Positions 19,035 to 26,085 of a stretch of 26,085 nucleotides of DNA are shown one piece after another. Source of the DNA: an uncultured Collinsella sp. GTDB lineage: Bacteria > Actinomycetota > Coriobacteriia > Coriobacteriales > Coriobacteriaceae. A program made the position numbers and the translations under genes. Location of the stretch: assembly GCA_959599095.1 (NCBI GenBank), contig CAUGGC010000030.1, forward strand, positions 1 to 26,085, given 5' to 3'. The number at the start of each line of letters is the position of its first letter. Positions within the stretch are counted from its first letter, which is position 1. The notes under the pieces are model-generated. The model was not told the DNA's origin and made no database searches. It saw nothing but the letters and a program-made list of their open reading frames with translations.

Positions 19035-21905
19035 ATGAGTCGCCGCAACACCGAGCTGCTCTTGCTCATCGCCTCGGCGTTCCCCGTCATCCTGCTGTAT
19101 GCGATGTACGTCCTCACCGCGGGCGCTGCCATCTCCTTTGAGACGCTCGCCGTACCGATCGGCCTCTTTGCCGCCTTTGCCGCGGCCCACATTGCCGTGC
19201 GCATCTTGGCGCCCGGCGCCGACCCCGCCATCCTGCCCATTGTCTTTGTGCTTTCGGGCATCGGCATCACGTTCGTGACACGTCTCGCCCCCGCTCTCGC
19301 CATCTCACAGCTCATCATCCTGTTTGTCTCGGTGGCGCTCATGGTGGGAACGCTTGCACTGGTCAAAAACCTCGACGTGGTCATGCGCTACAAGTACACC
19401 TTTGGCATCATCGGCATCATCCTGCTGATGCTGCCCATCTTTATCGGCACCACGATCTCGGGCTCCAAGCTGTGGATTCGCATCGCGGGCTTTACCATCC
19501 AGCCTGGCGAGTTCGCCAAGGTCTTTATCGTGCTGTTCCTGGCCGGGTACCTGGCCGAAAACCGCGAGCTGCTCTCCATCTCCAACCGCAAGATCTTGGG
19601 CTTTAAGATCCCTCGCCTGCGACTGCTGCTGCCGCTGTTTGCCGTGTGGGGTGTGTGCCTGCTCGTCGTCGTCTTCGAACGCGACCTGGGTTCGGCCGTA
19701 CTGTTCTACACCATCTTCTTGCTGATGCTCTACGTTGCCACGGGGCGCTTTTCGTATGTCGTTATCGGCCTTGCGCTCTTAGCCGTTGGAGCCGTGGGCG
19801 CCTACAAGTTCCTGTCGCACGTTCAGGTGCGTTTCCAGGTTTGGGTCGATCCGTTTAAGGACGCCCAGGGCCAGGGCTACCAGATCGTCCAGTCGCTCTT
19901 CTCGCTTGCCGATGGCGGTCTGGTCGGTGTTGGCATCGGCAACGGCATGGCCAACAACATCCCTGTCGTCGAGTCCGACTTTATCTTCTCTGCCATCGGC
20001 GAGGAGATGGGCCTTTTGGGCGGCGGCGCCGTGCTCATCCTGTTTATGCTCTTTGCCGTGCGTGGCCTCACCACGGCTGCCCGCGCTAAATCCGACCTCG
20101 CCGCCTTTAGCGCCACGGGCCTTACGGCCGCCATCAGCTTCCAGGCCTTCTTGATCGTGGGCGGCGTTACCCGCCTGATCCCGCTGACCGGCGTCACCCT
20201 GCCCTTTATGAGCCAGGGCGGTTCCTCACTGCTGGCAAGCTTTATCATCGTCGCGCTCCTGCTGCGCGCCGGTGACGAAGCGACCGGACGCGAGGCCGAG
20301 CTTACCGGCACCGGCACCATGACCGCCATCACCGATGATCAGGTCGCATCCGCCGCCGCCCCGACGGGCACGCGCTTTGCCACCTCGTCTTCCTACGGCA
20401 GCGGCAGCCATTCCGTCGGCTCGCGCATGCGCCGTCGCCTGCTCGACACGCCTGAATCCGGTGTGCTCGGCCGCGTTGCGCTCGCCAACCGTCTAACCCG
20501 TGCGGTGCTCGCCTTTACGGCGCTGTTCGCCATCCTTATCGGCAACCTCACCTATGTCCAGGTCATCAAGGCCAAGGACTATCAGGATATGCCGACCAAC
20601 AACCACACTATCGCCCGCTCCAAGTACATCCAGCGCGGTTCCATCATCACGTCCGACGGCGTGACGCTGGCCGAGTCGCTGCAGCAGGAGGACGGCACCT
20701 ACGTACGCTCCTACCCCAACGGCAACCTGGCAGCGCACGTGGTTGGCTACGTGAGCCAGCAGTATGGCACCACCGCCATCGAGAGCGTCATGAACGACAC
20801 GCTCACCGGCTCTAAGGATTACTCCAGCTGGAACAACGCCATCGCGTCGCTCGCGGGCCAGACCCAGCCGGGCAACACCGCCAAGCTCACCATCGACTCG
20901 CGTATCCAGACGGCGGCCGAGCAGGCGCTCAAGGGCTTTAAGGGCGCTGTAGTGGTCATCGATCCGCGTACCGGCGCGGTGCTCGCATGTGCCAGCTCGC
21001 CCACTTACGACAACACCAACATCGACGCCCTGCTGCAGGCGGGCGGCGGCGAGGACGGCTCTATGTACAATCGCGCCATGGACGCGCTGTACACGCCGGG
21101 CTCCACGTTTAAGGTCGTTACGCTTTCCGCGGCACTCGAGACCGGTACCGCCAGCCTTACCAGCACCTACCAGGCGCCCGGCTCCATGGACATCGGCAAC
21201 GCACCGGTCACCAACTATGCCAACGAGAGCTACGGCACCATCAGCCTGCAGCAGGCCTTTGCCGTGTCCTCCAACGTCGTCTTTGGCCAGGTGGCAACCG
21301 AAGTTGGCGCAAACACGCTCGTGCAGTTTGCCAACGCCTTTGGCTACGGCCAAAAGCTCGGCCAGGACCTGACCTCCACGGCCTCCATCATGGCCGACCC
21401 GTCGCTCATGACCGAGTGGGAAACCGCCTGGGCCGGCGCCGGCCAGCCTGTCGGCATGGACCACACGCCCGGCCCGCAGACCACCGTCATGCAAAACGCC
21501 GTGATTGCCGCCGCCATCGCTAACAGTGGCGTGGTCATGGACCCGTACTTTGTAGCCCAGGTACTCGCCCCGGACGGAACCGTGGTCAAGACCACGCAGT
21601 CCCGCTCGCTGGGTCAGGCCGTCAGCTCCGCCACGGCCGACCAGGTCAAGCAGGCCATGCTTGCCGTCGTCCAGTCCGGTACCGGCACCGATGCCCAGGT
21701 CCCCGGCGTCAAGGTCGCCGGCAAGACCGGCTCGGCCGAGACCGGCGGCACCAACGTCAACTCGATGTTCGTTGGCTTTGCACCTTACGATTCACCCACG
21801 GTCGCTATCTCGGTGGCCTTGGAGGATTACGACAAACACGACGTCAAGGCGGCCAAGATTGCCGGCATCGTCCTGACCGCGGCGCTCGCCGCACAGGGAG
21901 CGTGA
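19035..21905 (+). CDS. Fused RodA/FtsW (SEDS) and class B penicillin-binding protein
   Basis: One 956-residue frame joins two enzymes that are normally separate. Residues 1 to about 415 are a ten-helix SEDS peptidoglycan glycosyltransferase, with FIGTTISGSKLWIRI, FERDLGSAVLFY, the conserved loop SDFIF with D315, IGEEMGLLG and LPFMSQGGSSL. A cytoplasmic linker (about 418-490) follows. Then come the PBP transmembrane helix (about 493-515), its dimerisation region beginning RGSIITSDG, and the transpeptidase with S690TFK, S745SN and K897TG, so all three catalytic motifs are intact. There is no PASTA domain. Topology agrees: SEDS ends inside and the PBP helix leads out. GGGAG precedes the ATG at 19035; a GTG at 19026 is less likely. 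It corresponds to rodA plus pbpA of other actinobacterial operons. Confidence 0.95.
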   Translation: MSRRNTELLLLIASAFPVILLYAMYVLTAGAAISFETLAVPIGLFAAFAAAHIAVRILAPGADPAILPIVFVLSGIGITFVTRLAPALAISQLIILFVSVALMVGTLALVKNLDVVMRYKYTFGIIGIILLMLPIFIGTTISGSKLWIRIAGFTIQPGEFAKVFIVLFLAGYLAENRELLSISNRKILGFKIPRLRLLLPLFAVWGVCLLVVVFERDLGSAVLFYTIFLLMLYVATGRFSYVVIGLALLAVGAVGAYKFLSHVQVRFQVWVDPFKDAQGQGYQIVQSLFSLADGGLVGVGIGNGMANNIPVVESDFIFSAIGEEMGLLGGGAVLILFMLFAVRGLTTAARAKSDLAAFSATGLTAAISFQAFLIVGGVTRLIPLTGVTLPFMSQGGSSLLASFIIVALLLRAGDEATGREAELTGTGTMTAITDDQVASAAAPTGTRFATSSSYGSGSHSVGSRMRRRLLDTPESGVLGRVALANRLTRAVLAFTALFAILIGNLTYVQVIKAKDYQDMPTNNHTIARSKYIQRGSIITSDGVTLAESLQQEDGTYVRSYPNGNLAAHVVGYVSQQYGTTAIESVMNDTLTGSKDYSSWNNAIASLAGQTQPGNTAKLTIDSRIQTAAEQALKGFKGAVVVIDPRTGAVLACASSPTYDNTNIDALLQAGGGEDGSMYNRAMDALYTPGSTFKVVTLSAALETGTASLTSTYQAPGSMDIGNAPVTNYANESYGTISLQQAFAVSSNVVFGQVATEVGANTLVQFANAFGYGQKLGQDLTSTASIMADPSLMTEWETAWAGAGQPVGMDHTPGPQTTVMQNAVIAAAIANSGVVMDPYFVAQVLAPDGTVVKTTQSRSLGQAVSSATADQVKQAMLAVVQSGTGTDAQVPGVKVAGKTGSAETGGTNVNSMFVGFAPYDSPTVAISVALEDYDKHDVKAAKIAGIVLTAALAAQGA

Positions 21906-22037
21906 TGCCCGTGATCGAATCGGACACCCGAGGCGCGCCGCGGCCGAAGAGTTAGCGGCAACGCGCCACACGGCCCCAGCGGCCACATCGTAGGTACTAC
22001 ACACATCGTTGAGCGAATAGTTATGTTAGGAGCAGGA

Positions 22038-23987
22038 ATGGAACAGAGGGTCCTCGGGGGAAGATACCTCCTCAAGGATAAGGTGGGGACAGGCGGCATG
22101 GCGACCGTCTACCGTGCACAGGACCAGGTCCTCGACCGCACGGTTGCTGTCAAGATCATGCTGCCGCAGTATGCTGGCGACGCAACCTTCGCCGCACGCT
22201 TTAAGCAGGAGGCCCAGGCAGCAGCCGGTCTCTCCTCCCCCTATATCGTGGGCGTCTACGATTGGGGCAAGGACGGCGACACCTATTACATCGTCATGGA
22301 GTACCTGCGCGGTACCGACCTTAAGAGCGGCATTAAGAGCCACGGCGCCCTCGACCCCAAGAAGGTCGCCCAGATCGGCTCGCAGATCAGCTCTGCACTC
22401 TCGGTCGCCCACAAGCACGAGATCATCCACCGCGACATTAAGCCGCAGAATATCATGGTGCTGCCCGACGGCAACATCAAGGTGATGGACTTTGGCATCG
22501 CGCGCGCCAAGAACAGCCACCTCACGCAAGACAACAACGTGCTGGGAACCGCCCACTACGTCAGCCCCGAGCAGACCCGTGGTCAGGACCTCGGCCCCAC
22601 CTCAGATATCTACTCGCTGGGCATCGTGATGTATGAGTGCGCCACCGGCCGCGTTCCCTTTGACGGTGACGACGCCATCTCGGTCGCACTCAAGCAGGTC
22701 AACGAGCTGCCTATTCCGCCGAGCCAGATCAACTCCGGTGTCGACGCCGACCTTGAGCGCATCATCCTCAAGTGCATGGAGAAGGACCCGGCAAACCGCT
22801 TCCAGACCGCCGACGAGCTGCGTCAGGTGCTCAACAGCTACCTGTCGGGCCGTGCTGTCAACATCTCGGAGCCCACACGCATCATCGGTGCCCCCGGTGA
22901 GCTGGGCGCCACCAAGACTCGCGAGCTTTCCGACTCAACGCGCGCCATGGTGCGTCCCGTCTCGGGCGTGAGCGGCCAAAATACCACCCGTAGCTCGGTT
23001 TCGGGCTCCACCGGCTCCTACGAGGTCGAAAAGCCCAAATCCAACAAGAACAAGATCATCGCCGCCGTAGTGGCAGCCGTTGCCGTCATCGGCATCGTGG
23101 TGGCCTTTGCCACAGGACTCTTTGGCGGCGAGCAGGTCACCGTGCCCGATGTGCTGGGCAAGGACCAGCAGACTGCCGTCGAGCTGATCAAGGAAGCCGG
23201 CCTCGAGGTCGGCACCATCGACCAAAGCTACAACGACGATGTCGACGAGGGCAAGGTCGCCGAGCAGACGCCCAACGGCAACACCAAGAAGGCCAAGGGC
23301 ACTAAGGTGAACCTGGTAATCTCCAAGGGCCCCAAGCCCTCCGAGAAGGTTGAGGTTCCCCGGCTTGTCGGCCTGACCAAGGACCAGGCAGAAGCCGCGC
23401 TGGCAAGCGTTGGCCTGAAGGGCAACGCCTCCGAGGAGGCCAACGAGGCCGATGAGGGCCAGGTCTTTGAGCAGGGCACCGAAGCCGGTAAGGAAGTCGA
23501 GAAGGGCACGACCATCTCGTACAAGGTCTCGAGCGGCCCGGATACCACGTCCGTCCCCGACCTGACCGACATGACCGAGGCCCAGGCGCGCAACGCCCTC
23601 GATATGGCAGGCTTTGGCGTCGACGTGAGCTACCAGGAGAACGACTCGGTTACCGAGGGCACCGTGATCAGCTGGAACCCCAGCGGCAAGCAGAAGCCCG
23701 GCGCCACGATTACCGTCGTCATCGCCAAGAAGTCCGGCAAGGCCAGCGTTCCGGGCAACCTGTACGGCAAGAGCATTTCCGCCGCCGTTACCGCGCTCAA
23801 CAACGCCGGGTTCTACAACATCGCATTCTGCGATCAGAACGGCAACCCCGTGAGCGGCAACGAAAACGCCACCGTTACGGGCGTCTCCCCCACCGGTAAG
23901 CAGTCCACCGACAACACGATCACGTTGACGGTTTCGATTTCTGGCTCTGGTACTGATTCAGGCGACGATTCCGGTACGACCAACTAG
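22038..23987 (+). CDS. pknB: PASTA-domain Ser/Thr protein kinase PknB
   Basis: The 649-residue protein senses cell-wall fragments or lipid II through extracellular PASTA repeats and phosphorylates wall-synthesis and division proteins. Its kinase domain is complete: GTGGMA loop (17-22), K39, HRDIKPQN with D133, DFG at D151, and an activation loop with T163 and T171 before YVSPEQ. A transmembrane helix lies at about 340-361, followed by four PASTA domains starting near 366 (VTVPDV), 437 (VEVPRL), 503 (TSVPDL) and 568 (ASVPGN). The fourth is divergent, with an inserted CDQNGN segment. The ATG at 22038 is chosen over 22023 because AGGAG lies 5 nt upstream. A 132-bp gap from the SEDS-PBP gene contains only a 16-codon frame, so a separate promoter is possible. 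A strong terminator follows. Confidence 0.96.
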   Translation: MEQRVLGGRYLLKDKVGTGGMATVYRAQDQVLDRTVAVKIMLPQYAGDATFAARFKQEAQAAAGLSSPYIVGVYDWGKDGDTYYIVMEYLRGTDLKSGIKSHGALDPKKVAQIGSQISSALSVAHKHEIIHRDIKPQNIMVLPDGNIKVMDFGIARAKNSHLTQDNNVLGTAHYVSPEQTRGQDLGPTSDIYSLGIVMYECATGRVPFDGDDAISVALKQVNELPIPPSQINSGVDADLERIILKCMEKDPANRFQTADELRQVLNSYLSGRAVNISEPTRIIGAPGELGATKTRELSDSTRAMVRPVSGVSGQNTTRSSVSGSTGSYEVEKPKSNKNKIIAAVVAAVAVIGIVVAFATGLFGGEQVTVPDVLGKDQQTAVELIKEAGLEVGTIDQSYNDDVDEGKVAEQTPNGNTKKAKGTKVNLVISKGPKPSEKVEVPRLVGLTKDQAEAALASVGLKGNASEEANEADEGQVFEQGTEAGKEVEKGTTISYKVSSGPDTTSVPDLTDMTEAQARNALDMAGFGVDVSYQENDSVTEGTVISWNPSGKQKPGATITVVIAKKSGKASVPGNLYGKSISAAVTALNNAGFYNIAFCDQNGNPVSGNENATVTGVSPTGKQSTDNTITLTVSISGSGTDSGDDSGTTN

Positions 23988-24039
23988 TCATCAAGACGTT
24001 GCCCACAGCGGCTGATGATGCAAATACATTCGCTCAATT

Positions 24040-24075
24040 GCGCCCGTTTGCTCCCCCTGCAAACGGGCGCTTTCT
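24040..24075 (+). terminator. Intrinsic terminator of the pknB operon
   Basis: GCGCCCGTTTG (24040-24050) pairs perfectly over 11 bp with CAAACGGGCGC (24060-24070) around a 9-nt loop and is followed by TTTCTTC. It lies about 50 bp after the pknB stop. Confidence 0.88.
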
Positions 24076-24118
24076 TCATCTGAAGTAGCGAAAACCACGG
24101 CATACCTTTAAACCAGAA

Positions 24119-24147
24119 GAGCCCGGCACCGTAGCGGTACCGGGCTC
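24119..24147 (-). terminator. Hairpin terminator downstream of tRNA-Arg
   Basis: GAGCCCGGCACCG (24119-24131) and CGGTACCGGGCTC (24135-24147) form a 13-bp stem with one G-U pair and a 3-nt loop. On the minus strand it begins 10 nt after the tRNA CCA end and is followed by TTCTGGTTT, a weak T-tract. Confidence 0.7.
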
Positions 24148-24157
24148 GATATTCCTC

Positions 24158-24233
24158 TGGTGCCCCCGGGCGGATTCGAACCGTCGACACCCGCTTTAGG
24201 AGAGCGGTGCTCTATCCCCTGAGCTACGGAGGC
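24158..24233 (-). tRNA. tRNA-Arg (anticodon CCU)
   Basis: The 76-nt gene folds as a standard cloverleaf. Acceptor GCCTCCG pairs with CGGGGGC, the D-loop contains AGCTCAGGGGATAGAGC, the anticodon loop is CTCCTAA with anticodon CCT (24198-24200), and the T-arm contains GGTTCGAATCC. CCA is encoded. It reads AGG arginine codons. It lies alone, with an extended -10 just upstream and a hairpin terminator downstream. No duplicated 3' end suggesting an integrated element is seen within the window. Confidence 0.97.
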
Positions 24234-24243
24234 ATGTTGTATT

Positions 24244-24252
24244 AGTGTAGCA
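24244..24252 (-). promoter_or_regulatory. Extended -10 promoter of tRNA-Arg
   Basis: TGCTACACT on the minus strand ends 10 nt before the first base of the tRNA, the right distance for a -10 of a short-leader tRNA transcript. No consensus -35 is visible. Confidence 0.6.
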
Positions 24253-24294
24253 GATTTGCGCCACCACCATGCAGCGCATAGCCGCTCTTCGAGA

Positions 24295-24351
24295 TAGTCA
24301 TCTGCGACGTTCTTTCAATGACTAGTTGTTTAAGAACGTCGCAGATGACTA
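24295..24351. repeat. Perfect 20-bp inverted repeat downstream of manO
   Basis: Arms 24295-24314 and 24332-24351 are exact reverse complements (TAGTCATCTGCGACGTTCTT) around a 17-nt loop. The loop holds CAATGACTAGTTG, nearly repeated as CAACGACTAGTTG at 24354-24366 over the manO stop codon. The hairpin begins 8 bp beyond the manO stop and may act as the 3' end of that mRNA, but no T-tract follows. The perfect long stem suggests a dispersed intergenic element. Confidence 0.8.
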
Positions 24352-24359
24352 CCCAACGA

Positions 24360-24758
24360 CTAGTTGCCTTTGTGGAGGAGGTTTTTGATAACGGAGGGGA
24401 TGCTCTTGGCGCCCTTGGCCGTCACATCGATAAAGTCAGGGGAACGCACGAGCTTATCCTCGTCAACGTACTTGCGGACCGCACGAAGCGTCTCTTTGTC
24501 GTCGCGCGTCGAAAACGTAAAGTGACCATTGTCCTTGGTGAAGATGGCAAAACGCGTAATCTTCTTGGTGCCGCGCAAAACCTCAGCGGCAATATAGTCG
24601 ACCTCATCCCACGGGATTTGAATATAATCCTCGGGATTGCGCTCGTTATAGTACTCAAACGCCTTATTGCCCACCATTACGTTACCGTGACTGGTAAGCC
24701 CCATCAGGCAGGTTGCCGGCGTTGCCAGATCGACCGTGCTGTTCTGAGATTGCGCCAT
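24360..24758 (-). CDS. manO: ManO / DUF956 family protein of a mannose PTS locus
   Basis: The 132-residue protein matches DUF956: it opens MAQSQNSTVDLATPATCLMG and continues with HGNVMVGNKAFEYYN, YIQIPWDEVDYI and a C-terminal basic segment. DUF956 genes (manO) follow manL/M/N-type mannose PTS genes in Firmicutes and Coriobacteria; a regulatory role on the PTS has been suggested, the mechanism is unknown. The ATG at 24758 is taken because the family homology starts there and GAGG lies about 5 nt upstream; the frame stays open to 24809. It follows IID after a 120-bp gap that contains an intrinsic terminator, so its expression relative to IID may be reduced. Confidence 0.88.
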   Translation of the reverse strand: MAQSQNSTVDLATPATCLMGLTSHGNVMVGNKAFEYYNERNPEDYIQIPWDEVDYIAAEVLRGTKKITRFAIFTKDNGHFTFSTRDDKETLRAVRKYVDEDKLVRSPDFIDVTAKGAKSIPSVIKNLLHKGN

Positions 24759-24774
24759 GCGCGCCTCGCCCTCC

Positions 24775-24822
24775 AAATAAAACAATCGGACCGCATCCAG
24801 TGTACCCACCGGGTGCGGTCCG
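24775..24822 (-). terminator. Terminator between PTS IID and manO
   Basis: On the minus strand CGGACCGCACCC (24822-24811) pairs with GGATGCGGTCCG (24798-24787), 11 of 12 positions plain Watson-Crick and the last a G-U or mismatch, with a 12-nt loop. ATTGTTTTATTT follows immediately. It lies in the IID-manO gap, just before the manO ribosome binding site. Confidence 0.78.
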
Positions 24823-24878
24823 TTTCAATGGCTCAAAAGCCCTTGCCTAGCAATTCTCGGTCTTAAGCCGAAACGTGC

Positions 24879-25799
24879 TTACATGAAGCCGCAGACGCGA
24901 CCGATGATGCCGATGGCGAAGAGAGCCAGGATGATGACGATCGGGCTGACCTTCTTCTTGAGGAGCTTGCAGACCAGCAGGGTCAGGCACACGGCGGCAA
25001 GGCCGGGGATGAGCTGATCGAGGTTGGCCTGAAGCGTGGTGACCTTCACCTGATCAAGGGCGTTAGCACCGATGGAGTTATACATCGTCAGTGCTTCCTT
25101 GACACCCTCAGAACCGGAGGGCAGGTTAGCCCAGTCGATAAAGGCGCCAGCAGACTGCGTGACCTTGGAGACGACCGGGGTGAAGGAGATGGACACCCAG
25201 CGCTCGACCAGGGCGCCGATGATGAACATACCCAGGATGGAAGCGCCCTCGGTGACCTTGCCCATCAGACCGCCGGAGAGGTCCTTGGCGATGGAGGAGC
25301 CGACCTTGTAGCCAAACTCCTGCGTGTACCACAGGAAGGCGTAACGGATGATGTTCCACGCGAAGAAGAACAGCAGCGGACCGGCGATGCTGCCGGACAG
25401 GGCCAGGGAAGCGCCCAGAGCGCCCAGAATCGGGCGAAGGGTGAACCAGAAGGCGGGGTCGCCGACGCCGGCGAGCGGGCCCATCATACCGACCTTGACG
25501 CCCTGAATGGCGACGTCGTCAATCGGAGCACCGTTGGCGCGCTCCTCCTCGAGAGCGAGGGTAACGCCAATGACGGGGGCGGAAACATAAGGGTGGGTGT
25601 TATAGAACTCCAGGTGGCGCTTAAGAGCGGCAATCTGGTCATCCTTGCTGGTGTAGAGCTTCTTGATCGCAGGGATCATTGCGAAGCACCAGCCGCCGTT
25701 CTGCATACGCTCGTAGTTCCACGAGCCCTGAAGGAACTGATGACGGAAGCAAACCTTCTTGCGGTCAGCCTTGGTGAGCTGAATCTTGTTCTCTGCCAT
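24879..25799 (-). CDS. manN: Mannose-family PTS system IID component
   Basis: IID is the second membrane subunit of mannose/fructose/sorbose-family phosphotransferase systems and, with IIC, forms the sugar channel that works with phosphorylated IIAB. The 306-residue length fits. Seen are the N-terminal RKKVCFRHQFLQGSWNYERMQ segment (split over the conserved QxSxNYERMQ-type motif), GVKVGMMGPLAGVGDP, and several C-terminal hydrophobic helices ending in IIGRVCGFM. The ATG at 25799 has AGGAGGGGAG about 8 nt upstream and lies 16 nt after the IIC stop, so the pair is co-transcribed. Which sugar it takes up cannot be read from the sequence; mannose or glucose is usual when manO is present. Confidence 0.94.
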   Translation of the reverse strand: MAENKIQLTKADRKKVCFRHQFLQGSWNYERMQNGGWCFAMIPAIKKLYTSKDDQIAALKRHLEFYNTHPYVSAPVIGVTLALEEERANGAPIDDVAIQGVKVGMMGPLAGVGDPAFWFTLRPILGALGASLALSGSIAGPLLFFFAWNIIRYAFLWYTQEFGYKVGSSIAKDLSGGLMGKVTEGASILGMFIIGALVERWVSISFTPVVSKVTQSAGAFIDWANLPSGSEGVKEALTMYNSIGANALDQVKVTTLQANLDQLIPGLAAVCLTLLVCKLLKKKVSPIVIILALFAIGIIGRVCGFM

Positions 25800-25815
25800 A
25801 TGTATCACTCCCCTC

Positions 25816-26085
25816 CTACTCGTAATCGTTCAGAATGTCGCCGAGCGGGTCGCCGGAGCCACCGCCCATGCCGCCACCCTGCTTGGCCAGATCCTTAAGG
25901 CCAAGGTAGATGAGGGCAAGGGAGATGCCGATGAGGCCAAGGGCGATCAGCGTGAGCTGAGGGATGGCAGCAAGGACAAAGCCGAGGATGAAGAACGGCC
26001 AGGTCTCCTTGGTGGCCATCATGTTGATGACCATGGCGTAACCGACGGAAGCGACCATGCCGCCGCCGACAGCCATGCCGCCGGA
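25816..26085 (-). CDS. manM: Mannose-family PTS system IIC component (C-terminal part)
   Basis: Only the last 89 residues lie in the window; the 5' end is beyond the right edge. The visible part has Gly-rich GGGMVASVGYAMVINMMA, two hydrophobic helices (WPFFILGFVLAAI and LIALGLIGISLALIYLGL) and a short Gly/Asp tail ending GDILNDYE. This is the C-terminus of the IIC family of mannose-type PTS, in keeping with IID directly downstream. The symbol follows the manLMNO naming by position. Confidence 0.88.
   Translation of the reverse strand, partial: SGGMAVGGGMVASVGYAMVINMMATKETWPFFILGFVLAAIPQLTLIALGLIGISLALIYLGLKDLAKQGGGMGGGSGDPLGDILNDYE

Noticed and set aside
21905..21955. 16-codon frame starting in a TGATG overlap with the SEDS-PBP stop
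   Set aside because: Too short and featureless to call a gene; the overlap is the only sign of translation. It could be a remnant or a leader peptide.
24158..24360. tRNA-Arg as an integration site for a mobile element
   Set aside because: No integrase and no duplicated tRNA 3' segment within the window; the neighbouring hairpin does not share sequence with the tRNA end.

Overview
The window looks like a chromosomal stretch of a high-GC actinobacterium of class Coriobacteriia, most likely Collinsella or a close relative. The pointers are strong G/C third positions, an actinobacterial-type fhaA-fhaB-pstP-rodA-pbpA-pknB cell-wall signalling locus, a one-piece pyruvate:ferredoxin oxidoreductase (anaerobic life), and a mannose-family PTS with a ManO (DUF956) gene. 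The genus is inferred from family knowledge, without a database search.

Layout. 74-3613 (minus) is nifJ, followed upstream by about 460 bp without a gene that holds a perfect 16-bp palindrome next to nifJ and a 41-bp-arm inverted repeat. 4075-7763 (minus) is a tightly packed three-gene signalling module: a membrane protein with a Ser/Gly linker and extracytoplasmic domain, a Ser/Thr kinase with a multi-pass C-terminus, and an FHA protein. 8009-12824 (minus) is the replication/repair cluster dnaX, ybaB, recR, but dnaX is separated from ybaB-recR by about 1.4 kb carrying a plus-strand membrane protein and a two-gene minus-strand pair ending in a DUF4160 protein. 12940-13656 (plus) is a YcxB-like membrane protein.

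13801-23987 (plus) is the core of the window, a cell-wall/Ser-Thr phosphorylation operon. In order it encodes a multi-pass kinase with HLD instead of HRD, FhaA (DUF3662 + FHA), FhaB (TM + FHA), a PP2C phosphatase with a long acidic N-terminal extension, one polypeptide fusing a RodA/FtsW (SEDS) glycosyltransferase to a class B penicillin-binding protein, and a PASTA kinase PknB. The kinases and phosphatase presumably set the phosphorylation state read by the FHA proteins, and thereby tune peptidoglycan synthesis by the SEDS-PBP fusion. An intrinsic terminator closes the operon. Then come tRNA-Arg(CCU) on the minus strand, a perfect 20-bp inverted repeat, and a minus-strand mannose PTS (IIC partial, IID, manO) running off the right edge.

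The most notable points are the natural SEDS-PBP fusion, the kinase/membrane-protein/FHA module with a terminator directly in front of its first gene, the interrupted dnaX-ybaB-recR cluster, two hairpin repeats that resemble dispersed elements, and an extended -10 motif TGNTACACT in front of three unrelated transcription units.
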